Origin: Spodoptera frugiperda
Lineage: Eukaryota > Arthropoda > Insecta > Lepidoptera > Noctuidae
Assembly (NCBI RefSeq): GCF_023101765.2
Contig: NC_064237.1
Coordinates: forward strand, 5,029,649-5,093,648
Length of the DNA stretch: 64,000 bases
Direction of reading: 5' to 3'
Shown here: one piece after another, positions 9,199-23,000 of the stretch
Layout of the letters: each line of letters opens with the position of its first letter
Position numbering within the stretch: position 1 is the first letter of the stretch
Translations under genes and position numbers: made by a program
The notes under the pieces: model-generated
What the model saw: the letters and a program-made list of their open reading frames with translations, nothing else
What the model was told of the DNA's origin: nothing
The model's database searches: none

Positions 9199-12100
9199 AT
9201 GGATGAGGATAACCAGGATGGACCATTTACGGTGTGGCAAATGTTTAATGCACCCACTATGGTGTTGTTCAACAACTTGGAACATGCAGCTGATGGTTTG
9301 GACAGACTGCTAACATCCATACTAAAGTTATCAGGGTAAGGACAGAGATATACTTCTATAATATAACTCGATTATGACCTAAATTTCTTCCTATTATTAA
9401 TCTAGTCTTTATAGTAAATTATATAATTTTCGTGGTTTGTTTACAGGGACTTCTCTGAAGTATTAGTGCCTAGGGCTGGCTCCGCCAAGTACCCAGACAC
9501 ATATTATCATGCATTCAATACATGGCTTGTTGGCAGACTATTTTACGTGTGGTCTGTGGAGGAGCTAAGCAGGTGAATATATTTTGAAATTTTTATTTAG
9601 CAATTTGAATCTAAATGAAGGGAGGTTCTTAATAATATAATACAACTGCTATCTTAGAAACTTTATTACAAAAAATTAAACAATATCATGTTTTTATAAC
9701 ACACAACATAATTCATTCTATCTAAAATAAGTTTAAATCTAATCTACAATTTTTTTTTTCTAGGATACATGAAACAAGCAAAGAAGCTCAATTGAAAATT
9801 TTGAACATACTGTGTATGAATGCTGCGTCTTTCTACAATACTTTGCATTTGGAATATGTGTCTGTATTAAGAAAATTAGTTCAGTATTACAAAGATAGTC
9901 AAGATAGTCAGTTTAATGCTCTATTGCTTGAAAACTTTCAGTCGGAGCAAATAGAAATACCTAATGTGCAGTTAAACTTGGAACCTATATTTGTAAATGT
10001 GAAAGACATACAAACATGCAAGACATTAATAAACTTAACATTGCAATTACTTGCAGAGAGTCTACCAACAAATTCTGTTCACATAAATAAACACAAAATA
10101 GAATATTGCAAGTTATTTAATGAAGTCCTGTACATGCTTGATAATTACAGTGTTGACTTAAAGCTACACTCTATAAAGTTTTTCATAAATTTAATAAGCA
10201 ATTATGAACAAATTGGCATTTACAAGTTTCAGAAATGCTTTCCATTGGTTTATAATGACTTGCTATATTCAATAGAAGCTATGTTGAAGTCATTGAATGT
10301 CTACTATGAAAAAGGGGAAATAGATGCAATTTACTTGGATAGTCTTAACAAAACAATGTGTACTTACATGAAAGTCATTAAAAAATCTCCTGATAGAGAG
10401 AATAGAGAGATTCTTTCAAATATTTGCACAGTCATATTAAGAACTAAGAATAATAAAATATTTAGTAATGACCTGAAGTTGGAATGTTTATCTATGACCA
10501 TTCACATTGATATCTCAAAAGATCTGATTGATATATCAAATAAGGATGCAAGCGAAATTGATGTACTGAAAGAGTACTATTGTAGAAACATACTAGTATA
10601 TATGACTTCTGATATACAAGGAAAAACAAATGAAGATACAAAAGACAGTTGGTGTTACCAGCAAGTATTAAATGTAATTCAATCAATAAAGACTTGTGAA
10701 GATAGTAAGATTGATATATTTTTAATAAGTTACCATTTGAAGAGATGTTTGTCTGCATTAGGTATATTGCAACAAGTTGCTTTGACAAAAAAGGAAGATA
10801 AGACCAAAGTTATATCAGAAGAAGTGATCTATGTGATTTGGGGATCATTACAGAAGCTTATTGGATTTAATAAAAGCATTATTTTAGGAGATAGTAACTG
10901 TACTAGATTGTACATGGACATACTTCTAAGTACCATGGTCCTCTACCATGCACCATCAAGAGAGGATTGTAACAAAATTCTTCAACTGTTGTGTTTGCAA
11001 AGTTCTTCGCAGTTCTCTGAACATAATTTTGGGTTCAGTGATACTGTCAAAATAATCATTCTGAAATATTTGTTGATTGTTAGACTTGTTCTGCAAAGCA
11101 AGTCTAGTGAAACCTGGAACAGGATAATTTCTAATTTAATTGGTGGTTTCCTGAAAAACAAAACTGTTAATAATTACAAGCAGGTAACTATTGTTTGTTT
11201 TAAGTAGTTATGTATGACATGCCTTGTATTGATTTAATTTTATGGTTGATGCTTTTATGTTTTTCTTTTTCAGGTGTTACCATTATGCCCACTTTTAGTG
11301 TTGAATAACATATTCTCTTCAAGTAAACTTATAGGAGACTTGTTATTGCCTGCATTTTTGACAAAAGACCAGGAGATTCAGGAAGAAGTTACACAGGTCA
11401 TATCAGCCATAGCCTGCATGTCATTAGGAACCTATGACATTGTCATTTGTGTACCAAAAAATTGTATTGGACATTCTATATTCACAAACAATATTATAGA
11501 TATGCTATTAATATGTTCCAAATGCCACCACATAGATAAGAATAGATATTCAGAGGATTCTTTAAATAAAATAAATCAAAATAAAGTTGTGATATATTCT
11601 GAAAGTAATGGCTATACTCCAAGTCAACATTCCACTATTATAAGTCTTAAAAGCTTATTCGCGAAGTTCTTGAATTGGAAACAGTATGTAGATGTGGAAA
11701 ACAGTGGCTACTGGGACCTGTTTGGTAGGCTCTGTCATCACTACTATGTGCTGAACTATGGAGTTCCTACTGATCTGTTAAATGAAAAGAACAGTCATCA
11801 AGTATTAAAATGTTTCACACCATTTGTTGAAGATAATTTGGTATGTATACAATGAGATGATTAATACTGCAATAGTTTGTAACACTATTATGTCTGATGG
11901 TATGTATTTTTTTAGGTAGAAGAAGACCCCGAATGGAATGCTCACAAGGATAACGCTTACAGTTTATGTGTCAATGTACTAGTAAAGTCAACACGAAACA
12001 GTTTGGAAAACAATGATTATGCCCAACAGACCAACACCTTAAATCTCATAAAAGAATTTGGATTGTGTTCAAATGAGAAAGTAGTTTTACCTGTAACAAA

Positions 12101-14087
12101 GCTTTTCGTTTATTTTATAATGCATCCACAATGTAGTCTTGGACCAAAGGCTGTGGTTAGTTTAAGAGATGTGTGTGAAGTACACGGATACACGCCTAAT
12201 CAAGTTTACCATCGCTATAAAAAGGATTATTGTAAACTGTTTGTGGAATGTAGCTTGTACAGTGGGAAAGAATTTGCGATTTCACTTCTGAAAGTCGTTA
12301 GGGCTTTTGGATTTGTTGGGTACAGAGACTTTATATCCAAAGATGTGCATCACTTTTTGCCCTACTTGATGCCCTACTCTGTGACCATAAAAGAAGTTCC
12401 ATCCATGATTGAGGAAATTGCTTCCTTAGTCCAATGTTCGGTATCAGACTTCTTGATTGAGAGATTTCCTCATATTTACGTTCACGTGTATTTGAACGAG
12501 TCGAAGGAAGTTGAAAAGAAATGTATGGACATTATTGGAAGGCTGACCAAGACGTCGGTACTAAGTTTGATAAAGAGACATTTTAGAGTTATACTAACAG
12601 AGTTTCTTCTACAGTATTGTTGTGACTCTGAAAAAGTGTTGAATGCATGTAGATACTTGGCTTGCCACGACCCTGATGTTTCAACACCAACTGGAAGTAT
12701 GACAATGAGCACTTCGCAAATCGCGGACTTTTTGAACCCGAAGTTTTTGGGTGTTCTAGCTTATTTTGATCATAAACTGGTTAACGCTAAAGTAGCGATA
12801 TCAGTGAAAAGAAAAGCATTAAAGAGTTTCCCGGATATAATGCAATTGATGGGAGTTAAATACTTAACGCCGTTAAGGTTTAAGGTGCTGGCTACCTTAA
12901 GATCTGCTCTGCAATTGGCGAAGGAATTCCCAAAAATATTAGCAGAGGCGTGGAGCGCATTTATACATAACATTGATACGATTTCGTTGGGACCACTTAT
13001 GTCTAATTTAGCAGTGTCGCTGTTACAACAATTGGAATATGCTCCTCAAGAAATAAACAAAATATTTCACTATCTTGTGTTGAATAATGAGAATTTGCTT
13101 AGTTCTCATATATCGGACCTCTTCTTCTTGGAAGATACAAATATATCTGATAGAATAAAGATGGTTATTAAAAGGCATGTTAAGAGAACTCAGCCTGACG
13201 GTTTCCTGGACAAGATCAAGTGGTACTTACAACATTTGAACCATGACATACCCAGTATTAAGGCGTATGCGTTTTCCCACCTCGACAAATTATTGAAAAG
13301 TAACAGATCTGAGATACATAAAGCTATATTTGGCGGTAAAAACATAGATCCAGTTATAGTCGAGTTGATAGATTCATTGTTGGCGGGTATGTATTGTTAT
13401 ATTTGTATATAGTTTTACAATTTCTTATTAATTTCCCTTAAACTATTTACTATTTTAGAAGTATGTAAACAGTTAGTTAGGTTTAAATTTCAAATCGTTG
13501 AGAGTTTTCTTTCACATTGTTTTATTAATAATCTAATTTCAAGAGCCGTGCGTGATGTGCTTAATTCTAAATCATCATCACAGTGCAATAATTTAAGCTA
13601 CAAATCGCCAATAACATTTCAGGATGCAAAGATCCAGACCCTAAAGTAAGTCTATCAAGCGGTGCCTGCCTCGGTCAGTTGGGAGCCATCGAAGCCGGTC
13701 ACCTACCGCGTCAGTACGTGCAGCCAGATAGATCCCCCTTCGCATTCTCTATAGGAGACGACTGCTTCGCCGCCACTGCGCTTGTTGAACTGTCACGGGC
13801 TTTCCAATATGAAAAGGATACTATGGTATGTATTTTATTGAGGCTAATATTTCAAAGTCGTTAATTAAGAAAACCAATAAACTATTGCATAAATTGCTCT
13901 ATAATTGGTAATAGACTTTTCTAAATTACGTGGTTTTTTATTGATTTCAGAATATGGATTGTTATGCTCTAACAATACAAGAGATATTGAAAATTTACGA
14001 CATTTCGCCTACGGGTAGCAAGAAAGATGTGTGGGACAGCTTCCCTGAACATATGCATCAGATAATGCATCCATTACTGAGCTCCAG
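9199..14087 (+). CDS. ATR: ATR exons 1-7: helical-repeat and UME region
   Basis: Exons 9199-9335, 9447-9572, 9764-11183, 11274-11840, 11916-13386, 13623-13825 and 13951-14087. They encode residues 1 to about 1353. The start is the first ATG in frame. The sequence is a low-conservation helical (HEAT-like) array until the UME domain, which begins near 12727 (DFLNPKFLGVLAYFD, MQLMGVKYLTPLRFKV). Exon 6 contains LGQLGAIEAG, a block well conserved in ATR proteins. The three largest exons (1420, 567 and 1471 bp) contrast with the short exons of the 3' half. Confidence 0.93.
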
Positions 14088-17000
14088 GTGACTATTTTTA
14101 TCGATATCTTAGAAGAATAAAGAGTAAGTAATAATGCTTAGGAATAAATCTTCGGCTATCGTGAATATGTATTGAAACATTTAAATAGTCAGTGACTATT
14201 ACATGCGTTAAAGCACTCATTACAAACGAAAATAATCTATACATATAATAAAATTATAACAATCTATACATATAATAAAATTATAACAACTCCATGTCTG
14301 TACATTACAGATATTTAAGAAAAAATAAGATGGGGATCTTTATTCAACCAATAGAAGCGAAAAACATGATTTAAAAAATTTTTGTCTGTCTGTCTGTCTG
14401 TCTGTTTGTTGTTCGCTTTTCACGCAAAAACTACTGGACGGATTTTGATGAAACTTTTTTTGTTATATAGCTATTAGTCCTCGCTAACATATAGGCTATC
14501 CTTTTTTTGGAAATTCGCCCTTTAAGGGGTAAAAAGGGGAGGAGTAAGTTTGTATGAAACTCCGTCAGTTTTGAAGCTAATTCGATTAAAATTAATATTC
14601 GGCTATTTGGTTACAAATTAAGAATGATGCAATGAGGATTTTTGGAAAATATGCCTAATAGGGGCTGAAAAAGGGGGGTAAGTTTCCATGAAACTCCGTT
14701 AATTTTGAAGCTAAATAAATAGACACATGAAATAGCTAGCTTTCGTTTTGCTACGTCAGAAAATATGGCGGCGCAGATCTCTTTATTACCATGACTACTA
14801 ACCCAAAATGGCCTGAAATAGAAAATAACTTGCTGACGGGTCAGGCTTCCTATGACAGACATGACTTAATTTCTAGAGTCTTTCATTTAAAGCAAAAGCG
14901 CTTAATTGATCTCCTCACAAAAGAAAAGATATTTGGGTCAGTCCGACTACATGTTTTCGATAGAGTGGCAGAAACGTGGATTGCCTCATTCCCATAATCT
15001 TTTGTGGCTAGAGGAAAAGGTCAGGCCAAACGAAATCGATCGTCTTATTAGTGCGGAAATACCTAATCCAGACACAGACCCTATTTTACACAGAATCGTC
15101 AAAACGAACATGATACATGGCCCATGTGGCACATTTAACAGCAGTTCACCCTGCATGAAAGAAGGCCGTTGCACAAAGAGGTTTCCAAAAAATTTTGTGA
15201 TGAAACCGTTACTGGTGAAAACGGATACCCATGGTACCGCCGTCGGAGACCTCAAAATAGTGGTTTTATTGCTGAAATAAATATGCGCGGACAATGTGTC
15301 ACAGTTGATAATCGGTGGGTAGTGCCATATTCACCAGTACTCTCACGTGCCTTTGAAGCTCACGTAAATGTAGAGTACTGCGCGAGTGTAGAATCAATAA
15401 AGTACATATGCAAGTACGTAAACAAAGGAAGTTATCAAGCCACATTTGGATTGCAGAGCAGTGATCGTGATGAAGTGACCAAATATCAATCTGGTCGCTG
15501 TCTGATCGGAAGCGGTGTGGAGAATACTTGGATTTTCTATCCACGACGACACCCAACTGTAATGCATTTAGATGTAATCTAGAAAACGGACAGCGATTAT
15601 ATTTCAATCCAGAAAACGTACGGGAACGCTTAGAAAATCCACGCCGTACCACACTCTTAGCATATTTCAGTCTGTGTCAAGAAGACAGTTTTACGAACAC
15701 TCCTATACAATGAAGTACCGTCGTATTACACGTACAATAAGCAACAAGGAGTATTTAATAGACGCCGACGGGGACAGCCGGTGGAGGGGTTTCCAGGAGT
15801 ATATCGCGAGCATGCACTAGGACGAGTGTACACGATTCATCCGAGTAATAATGAATGTTATTACTTGCGTCTTTTACTGCACACAGCCCGGGGAGCTACT
15901 TCTTACACATATTTAAAAACTGTTAATGGTGTTGAGCATTCCACCTTTCACGAAGCTTGCAGCGCATTGCGTCTGCTAGATGACGATCGAAATTGGGACG
16001 ACACTTAGGCCGTAGTCAGCGACACTAATCCGATTGCGACATTTGTTTGCAATCATGATAGTGTTCTGCGGACTTGCCCATCCAATGCAGCTATGGGAAA
16101 AATACCAACGGCATTATCCGAAGATTTTCGTTTTGCGGCTAGGCGCGCTGATGGAGATAGTGTGGCAGAGTCTGACGAGCGTATTATTAATCGTTGCCTT
16201 TGTTCACTTCAAGATATTGTGATTTCAATAGGTGGCAATCCTTTGAGTCATTATGGTCTTCCAGAGCCGCAGGAAACCACTGAAGTTCGGCGTGTTGGTC
16301 GAGAGTATGCAGCGGAGACAAATTATGATCGTGCCGCGATGGCCGAAATCGTGAACAATAATATTGGCACCCTCACAAATGAACAAAAGTCTGTGTATGA
16401 ACGAATTTTGAGAAGTGTCAGTCAACAGGATGGTGGAATATTTTTTCTTGACGCCCCTGGTGGTACAGGAAAAAATAGCACTAGCAGTCGCCTCTTCGGG
16501 TATTGCAGCCACTTTACTTCCAGGAGGTAAGACCGCCCATTCCATGTTTAAGATACCTTTGGACCTAGATATAAATGAGTTTGTGCCATATCCCGAAATA
16601 GCGAAAAGGCAAAGATTCTTGCAGAGGCAGAGTGCAGCCTAATCGTTTGGGACGAGTGTACGATGGCGAACAAAAAGGCCGTGGAAGCCGTTAATCGCAC
16701 TCTACAAGATATCTGGCGAAATGATCACGTTATGGGAGGGGTTACAGTTTTATTTTGTGGCGATTTTCGTCAGACTCTACCCGTGAGTTTACCAGAGGAA
16801 CGACACAACAAGAAGCTGATGAGGTCGGGGCATGTCTAAAACGCTCCGTGCTTTGGCCTCGGATAGAAAAATTGAGCTTGACGCAGAACATGAGGGCTCA
16901 CTTAGGTGGAAACCCCAGATGCGCAGGAATTTTCTGGAGTTTTATTAAAAATCGGCGAAGGCTCATTTCCCGAATCAAGTAATTCAGTAACTCTACCCGA

Positions 17001-20000
17001 CAACCTATGTAAAATTGTTGCTTCGGTGGAGGAACTCATTGATTTGGTTTATGGTGATGTTTCCCAATTAATAGGTCAAGACAATTCATGGCTTTGTGAG
17101 CGAGCAATACTTACGCCCAAAAATGACCAAGCCGCTGCCATCAACCAAATTATTCTAGAGCGAATTGAAGGAGACCAAGTTGTATACCGGTCTATAAATA
17201 CAGTGGTAGATCAAATGGATGTTACAAATTACCCGGTTGAATTTTTAAACTCTCTCGCTGCACCTGGACGCACATAATATTACTTTAAAAGTAGGCATTC
17301 CCATAATGTTGCTTCGTAATTTAACACCCCCTAAGCTGTGCAATGGAACTCGGCTAAAAGTAATTGCACTTCGAAGTAATATCATAGAAGCCTGGGTTGT
17401 GGATCTGGTGAAGTAGTATTTATACCACGCATACCGCTAATCCCAAATCATTTCCCATTTCAATTTAAGCGCGTGCAGTTTCCCGTTACTCCATGTTTTG
17501 CGATGACCATTAACAAGTCACAAGGTCAGACACTTCGAGCCGCTGGTGTCGATCTTAGGACGAGCTGTTTTTCACACGGACAGCTTTATGTGGCTTTCTC
17601 GCGTGTCACTAGCTCCGATAATTTGTTTGTATTGGCTCCTACAGGTAGAACATCAAATGTGGTGTATAAAGAAATTCTTTAGGCTTATTGCGATGTATTT
17701 CGACGTTCGGTATGGTGGAAGTACAAAGCGTCCTGATCAACATATATGAGAAGTGGTTATTTAACTGGCATGCAACACCTTCACTTTAAAAACATACGGA
17801 AATGACTCTATTATAATAGTTTTTTATCTTCTGTTGGCGCATTAACATCTCTTGGCGAAACGGAGTTCGCGGGCACCAGCTAGTTTTAAATAAAATTTGT
17901 TGACACCTCTGTTGAGTTCACAAAAGTGTCGTCTACCTGCTACAATGGAACCTGAAAGTATTCCGATAAAAATGAACTTGAATATTCCGGTAAATCGTGA
18001 TTTTGTTGTAATTTATTTTCAGATACACATTGGCGTATCCATCTCAACCGAAGAAAGCGCACCCTTTGTTCGGATCGACTTACGCAACAACATTTTTAGA
18101 GTGGGCACACAAGTGAGTTCTTTACAAATTTTATTTTATCTAAGTACACATTTTAGAGTTTAATGAAGTTTGCATCTAAGAAACTGTGATTGAAGTGCTA
18201 GTTTAGTTTGAATAACTTGTATTTTTTATCAGTTAATAAGATTTAACAGTGGTTGTAACATAATGTTCCTTAAATGATTCCAGCTGGGCAGGGCAACTGA
18301 TTCCTCTGATAGAATCGGAAAGTATTCGGGAACTACTACGCACAGTGCACCCGAGTATGCGGCGAGACGTCAGGACTCTGTTCCTGTTCCTACCTTACGT
18401 GCTGTTACATGCTGTCAAGTCGAAGAATAACTCGCAATACATACAAGAAGAAATATTGGCTGTTATTGGTAAGAGTCAATAAGACGTTGAAAATAATTGT
18501 ATTATAGTGTATGTTATAGGCAATGATACATTATAGTGTATGTTATAGGCAATGATAAGTAATATAATCCATATTAATTATTCGTAATTTTGTAATGGTG
18601 TAATTATTATGTTAATGTTTCTAGGTTTAGAAAACTTTGAAGTGGAGAATTCAGTGACAATAGAAAGGTCTAGATATAAAATGCTGCGACATATCAGAAT
18701 GACACCGAGCATCAACTCTGTTCAGGCAGAAGAAGGGAATCAGGTAATATAATACTTGGGACTCATAAATATTTAAGTGTAGTATGTATATTGCATGTAA
18801 CATGTGTGTATATTGTACGAATGTTAAATATTTCTGCTTGGATTGTTTTAAGTTTTTGCTTCTTTCACAAATATTATTGAAGATTATGTATTTGTTTGTT
18901 TACAGAGTAAATGCAGTAAGACAATTTACACACTGCTAGACTTCCTGAACAGATGGTTGCTGGAGTGGTGTCATTCAAAGCAGCGTCCTAGGGAGAATGA
19001 GAATTACAAGTAAGTTTTAATTTAAATTAATGCTTAATGGTAGTAAATAATTACGGATTTAGCAATGAATTGTCATAGGTCCAGTTCAGACCAGCTCTAG
19101 AAGTTTTGTGATTAGTCTTGTCGGTTTCAAATTGACCAGTATCGCAGTTTACATTAAAGAGTTAATTTCGTTCGTACATAAGCTCTTCAAACATGTTAAT
19201 TATGTCTATTTTATTTTCACAGAGCAATATCCTCGTTTCTGGACAAATTCGACAAGTTGGTGATAGCCCGCGGTAACTTTGCCTGCGGCGAGCTGGAGCG
19301 GGCGCTGCAGTACCTCGAGTTGTACATGGACGAGAGGAAGGACAAGATGCAGGAACAACTGCCTTTCCTGGCCGAGATATACGCACTGTTAGATGAACCG
19401 GATTCTGTGGCAGGTGAGGAGTTATTAGATTCATCCTCTGATTCGGAACTAGGCCGCCTGATTTGAATAGTGTGATGTATTATTAAAATAATGTAGTTAT
19501 TGTCGTCTGCTAAATAACTATCCCATTATTTTAGGTATGTTTATTTTACAACACGTTTCTTGGTGTATGTGTTAACATATCTACTTGATTATAAATAAAT
19601 GTACGTTTGACATGGCAATTTTTCTCACACTTTCAGGTATCTTATCAATGAAAAGATCGGAGCCTTCGTTAAAGGAGTTGATCCTCGCGCAAGTAGTAAC
19701 GGGACGGTTGCAAGATGCTGCTCTATGCTACGAGCGGTTGGCTCAGGAAGGCCAGTTAGATAGACATAGTTTGCAGGCAAGTAATCTACAAATTTTATTT
19801 TTTAACAAGGCCTAAAGGTTATTTTTTGTGGCCTGATTATTACTTTTGAAATAGACTAATATTAGCTGAGAACCAGAAATCATACCCAGGATTTCATGGC
19901 AAGTTACACTTGAGGAACAAAATTACAGACAGAATTTTCTGGTTACTATAAAAACAATATATCTTATTTCAGAGCATGATCGATTGTTACCTTGGGCTGG

Positions 20001-23000
20001 ACCAGCCTTTCACCGCGTACCGGTTACTTAGCAAACATGATTACGAAGACGGTATGAGCGAGTTATCAGCTGAACCTTTGTGGCGACTCGGACGGTTCGA
20101 TGAACTCGACGAGCTATGCAAAAAACCTGTCGTAAGTGCACTGTTAAATTTATTGAAACATTCTTCAGTTTTGTCATATTTATTGGCTCAATTTACATTC
20201 ACATCTAAATGTAGTAATTACATGCAATTCGATAAGTGTATCTGCCGCTGCTGCTGCGAAACGTTGCGCTTGCTGCTTAGAAATTCTCTTTGTGTACTCT
20301 ACAGATTGTTGTTGCGGGTCTGGGAGTGATATGGGTGTCAATTTATACGTTATTTGAATTTGATTTTAAACTCACATACGATGCAGGAGAAAATCATAAA
20401 ATCACGTTTTTATTTTTTGAATGCATGTGCTTCATTATTATCATGTCCAATCAATAGATATTTATTTACTTCCAGCCACCATCAAAAGAAAACTGGGGCC
20501 TGCTAATGGGCCGTACTTTGTTAGCCTACCGCCAACAAGACCACGATGCCTTCCTGATATCGTGTAAGGAGACTACAAGTAGACTGCTAGCGCAGATGGA
20601 CGCGGAGAGTAAAGGCGAGAATGCATTGAGGAGTGGATACCAGAGCGTGCTCGGTCTACATATTATTACTGAAACTAGTCATGCTGAAGAGGTGTTGCAG
20701 AAGTAAGTTTTTATTTAGCTATTGCTATTAGTAATTTTGGATTTCCGACTTCTTCTAAAATGTTTCATTTCTCATTTATAATTTTATGTAACATTTAATT
20801 ACATAAAGTTTAGGTAATTGAACACTAAGAAGTTGTGTCTAAAACCTTATTTGTAGCTGAACTTAGCCTTATATCTACTGATATGCATCAACTAAAGGAA
20901 AATAAAACAAGAAATGTTTTAGTTTAAAGTATTGTAAAAAAAATAATATTATAGGTTAATAACACTTTTATAATATTTTTTTCTATAATCGCTTCCACAT
21001 TATTATTGAGCAATCATTTTGGTTCATATTGGTAATAATTAATTTCAGGTTAAAAAAGCTAAGAGACGGCGATCGTCAGAGTACAGAGATGTTGAATCAG
21101 TTGTTGGACGAGTGGAGGCTGCGGCTGTCGGTGGTACAGTCCGACGTCAGGACCATCGAACCACTGCTCCGACTCCGGAGGATACTACTGCAACAAACAC
21201 AGGTAATCATTAAATACAAATATAATTATATGGTGAAAACCTGAATACTTGTATAAAATTTTACACACTACTTGGCAAATAAATGGGTAATATTGTCTGA
21301 CAATTTCAATTGTGGCATTCTAAGGCTCAAAGTCAGAATGTATAGTAACAAATAGGCTCACTCGGATACATGAGTTTCGTAACAGTTACGGTATTTATAG
21401 CGTAAAACAGGAGTCACTTGTACCTTGTATTGCCAACAGCAAAATGCTTGTAGTTTTGAAAAATATTGTTTTTTTTCAGCAACTGTTAGAGCCAACACAC
21501 CCTGTCACGGCGAGTCGGTTGAAGGCATGCATTGGTGACCTCTGGCTACAAAGCGCGAAACACGCTAGGAAAGCCGGTATCTTCCAACAGGTACATGGTT
21601 TTTGTAATATATGCACTATAAAGGATCGATAGGCCGTGCTTTCGCAGTCCCTATGCGTACTGAACATCTGGATCAAGCCAGCTTTTGCCCTTTTGCTCCA
21701 CGCGAGGTTAAAGCCGACTATAAAGCCGAAGTATAAAGCCGACTTCAAAATACCGAAAGCTAAAAATAACTATTATTAGTACTGATAGGCTACCCACCCT
21801 ATCAGAACTGATAGGTTAGAAGTCGGTGCCACCGAACTGAGTACCTCCTCCTTTTTATTTTAAGTCTGAAAAGTTAAAATACACAGTTTAAATCTCAGTA
21901 CATTACACTATAATTTGTAATAATTAGTTTTTCATTACACTTGCAGTCATACATGTACGTGTTGAACGCAGAAGAGTATCAGCCGGAGGAGTTGTTCATA
22001 GAGAAGTCCAAGATGTACTGGGCGCGCGGGCAACACGAGCACGCCTTCACCACGCTACGCCGCGGCCTGGACGACACGTACCCTATGTTGGAACAACTTA
22101 ATAATGATCAGAGGTAGGTCCAATTGTTTCCTGCCAGTATGTTCAATACTTGGTATAGTTATTACATACATTTGCAAGATGAATACTGGGAATTTGTAAG
22201 AAGAAGTATGTTATAAATGGAGGTAGACAGCGACGCATAAAGTTACCTTACACTATAGTACTATAGTAGAGCAATAGTCTATGTAATGTTATGTTTGAGT
22301 AAAAAAAAACCTAGGAATTTTAAAGTATTTTCTTTTCATCTTTCTCTTTTCCAGAAAAACGTGCGCAAAAGCTAAATTATTGATAGCAAAATACAACGAC
22401 GAGACTACGAATGTTGACGTGGACGTGAATATTGGGTATTACAAGGAGTCGGTGGAAGTTTTTAAACAATGGGAGAAGAGTTTGGTAAGCCTGACATGCA
22501 AATTTTTAATTGTAAATATCACTATCACTGAGAATTATTAATCTTATTCCTCTTTTAATTTCTCTAGGTGTGTCTAGGAGCTTATTATGAGAAAGTAAGT
22601 TGCGGCGAAGGCACGAGTATAAGCACGACTTGGTCGCGACGTCTGTACGCACTCAACAGTTACGGGAAAGCTCTACAGTATGGACATAAGTACTTGTACC
22701 AGAGCATGCCTCGGATGTTGTCTATATGGTATGTAGATACACTGATGTATCACTCAGATATCGTGGCAAGTTAGCTAGACATGCATGTAACACGCCTCGG
22801 CCAACTTTGACATGCTGTAAGGGCGGCCGTACACGGACTGCTCGAGCGGTCGGCGTCGACTGCTTGAAGCTGTTGACGGCTTGAAGTGTTCGCGACTGCT
22901 CGAGCAGTCGTGGTGTGTACGGCAGCGAATGAATGGCTATAGTTCATCGCGCAGTCGCGGCTTCAAGCAGTCGGTTATAACTGCTTGAAGCAGTCCGTGT

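Noticed and set aside
17917..17989. An ATR exon reading SSSQKCRLPATM after the Helitron end
   Set aside because: The block resembles a conserved ATR stretch, but it would leave an intron of only 33 bp and put the next exon out of frame. Joining 14087 directly to 18023 keeps the frame and gives a good match (LSSRYTLAYPSQ...), so this is intron sequence.
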